5,662 nucleotides of DNA from Sphingomonadaceae bacterium (GTDB lineage: Bacteria > Pseudomonadota > Alphaproteobacteria > Sphingomonadales > Sphingomonadaceae). The stretch is taken from the NCBI GenBank assembly GCA_016462305.1, contig JAEMTM010000116.1:1-5662 (forward strand), given 5' to 3'. Position 1 is the stretch's first letter. Each line of letters starts with the position of its first letter. This document shows, in pieces, positions 5,327-5,662 of this stretch. The notes under the pieces were generated by a model, which saw nothing but the letters and a program-made list of their open reading frames with translations, had not been told where the DNA came from and searched no databases. The translations under genes were made by a program, and so were the position numbers.

Positions 5327-5662
5327 TTATGTCTTATCGCCATATTCGGCTTGCGACTTGCGTGTTGCGATCATGTAGATCAAGACGCCAACGCCGGCCT
5401 TTGCGATCAAGTCAGCGATTGTGTAGCCGACTTGCACACCCACCGTTACGTCGGAACCGCTCAGGTCGGTGTAAGGGATCATGTATACGATCGGGTAGAA
5501 ACCCCATGATGCGAAGGTCAGCAAACGTGCCTTCTTCACCAATTCGCGTACATTTTCTGGCTGGCTGTTGATCGATGCACCGAGGCCAGCAAACAGTTGC
5601 CACATGATGTAGACAAAAGGAATTGCCGACAATGTGCCCCACAATACGCGGGTTGGAATGTC
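5327..5662 (-). CDS. Xanthorhodopsin-like microbial rhodopsin, C-terminal part (5' end beyond window)
   Basis: This is the C-terminal 111 residues of a light-driven ion-pump rhodopsin, covering helices E, F and G. The frame is open to the window edge, so the N-terminal two thirds, including helix C with the proton acceptor and donor, are not visible. The TTG at 5644 is an internal Leu codon, not a start. Helix F carries SWGFYPIVYMIPY (52-64 of the fragment). Helix G carries QVGYTIADLIAKAGVGVLIY, where Lys88 (codon 5399-5401) is the retinal Schiff-base lysine. Helix E reads LWGTLSAIPFVYI; Gly9 (codon 5636-5638) aligns with Gly156 of Salinibacter xanthorhodopsin, the position that leaves room for the carotenoid antenna. 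The C-terminal tail is short and charged. Similarity to xanthorhodopsin through E, F and G is strong as recalled, and it fits that clade better than marine proteorhodopsin. Ion specificity (most likely H+) cannot be proven without helix C. blh, which supplies the retinal, follows directly. Confidence 0.93.
   Translation of the reverse strand, partial: DIPTRVLWGTLSAIPFVYIMWQLFAGLGASINSQPENVRELVKKARLLTFASWGFYPIVYMIPYTDLSGSDVTVGVQVGYTIADLIAKAGVGVLIYMIATRKSQAEYGDKT

Overview
The window reads as a chromosomal segment of an alphaproteobacterium, most likely from the Sphingomonadales (Sphingopyxis/Sphingorhabdus/Erythrobacter-like). The basis is the tonB-exbB-exbD-exbD gene order, the style of the TonB C-terminal domain with its two cysteines, and a xanthorhodopsin-like rhodopsin paired with a Brp/Blh carotene-cleaving oxygenase. 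Taxonomy is inferred from gene style, not from a marker gene.

Left half, + strand (1-2617): the energy-transduction complex for TonB-dependent outer-membrane receptors. A 5'-truncated tonB is followed by a strong intrinsic terminator, then exbB, a 93-nt spacer with two hairpins, and two different exbD genes in tandem (exbD1 and exbD2, 21 nt apart). A strong bidirectional terminator closes the cluster. The proteins use the proton-motive force across the inner membrane to energise TonB, which spans the periplasm to outer-membrane receptors.

Middle (2557-2986): a 430-nt convergent intergenic region with no convincing gene. It holds the exbD2 terminator, a perfect 8-bp palindromic hairpin that looks like an interspersed repeat, and a second imperfect hairpin.

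Right half, - strand (5662 down to 2987): the C-terminal third of a microbial rhodopsin (the gene starts beyond the right edge), then blh, then a periplasmic M20-family metallopeptidase. Blh cleaves beta-carotene into two retinals, the chromophore bound by the rhodopsin lysine, so rhodopsin plus blh form a self-sufficient light-driven ion pump cassette. The rhodopsin fragment keeps the helix-E glycine that in Salinibacter xanthorhodopsin opens the site for a carotenoid antenna. Two perfect stem-loops lie at the rhodopsin/blh boundary and the blh 5' end, suggesting post-transcriptional control of the rhodopsin:Blh ratio. The M20 gene lies 75 nt downstream of blh on the same strand and may be co-transcribed, but has no evident role in phototrophy.

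A plausible but unproven functional link is that a light-driven proton pump and the TonB-ExbB-ExbD motor both act on the same proton-motive force. The two clusters converge and are not one operon.
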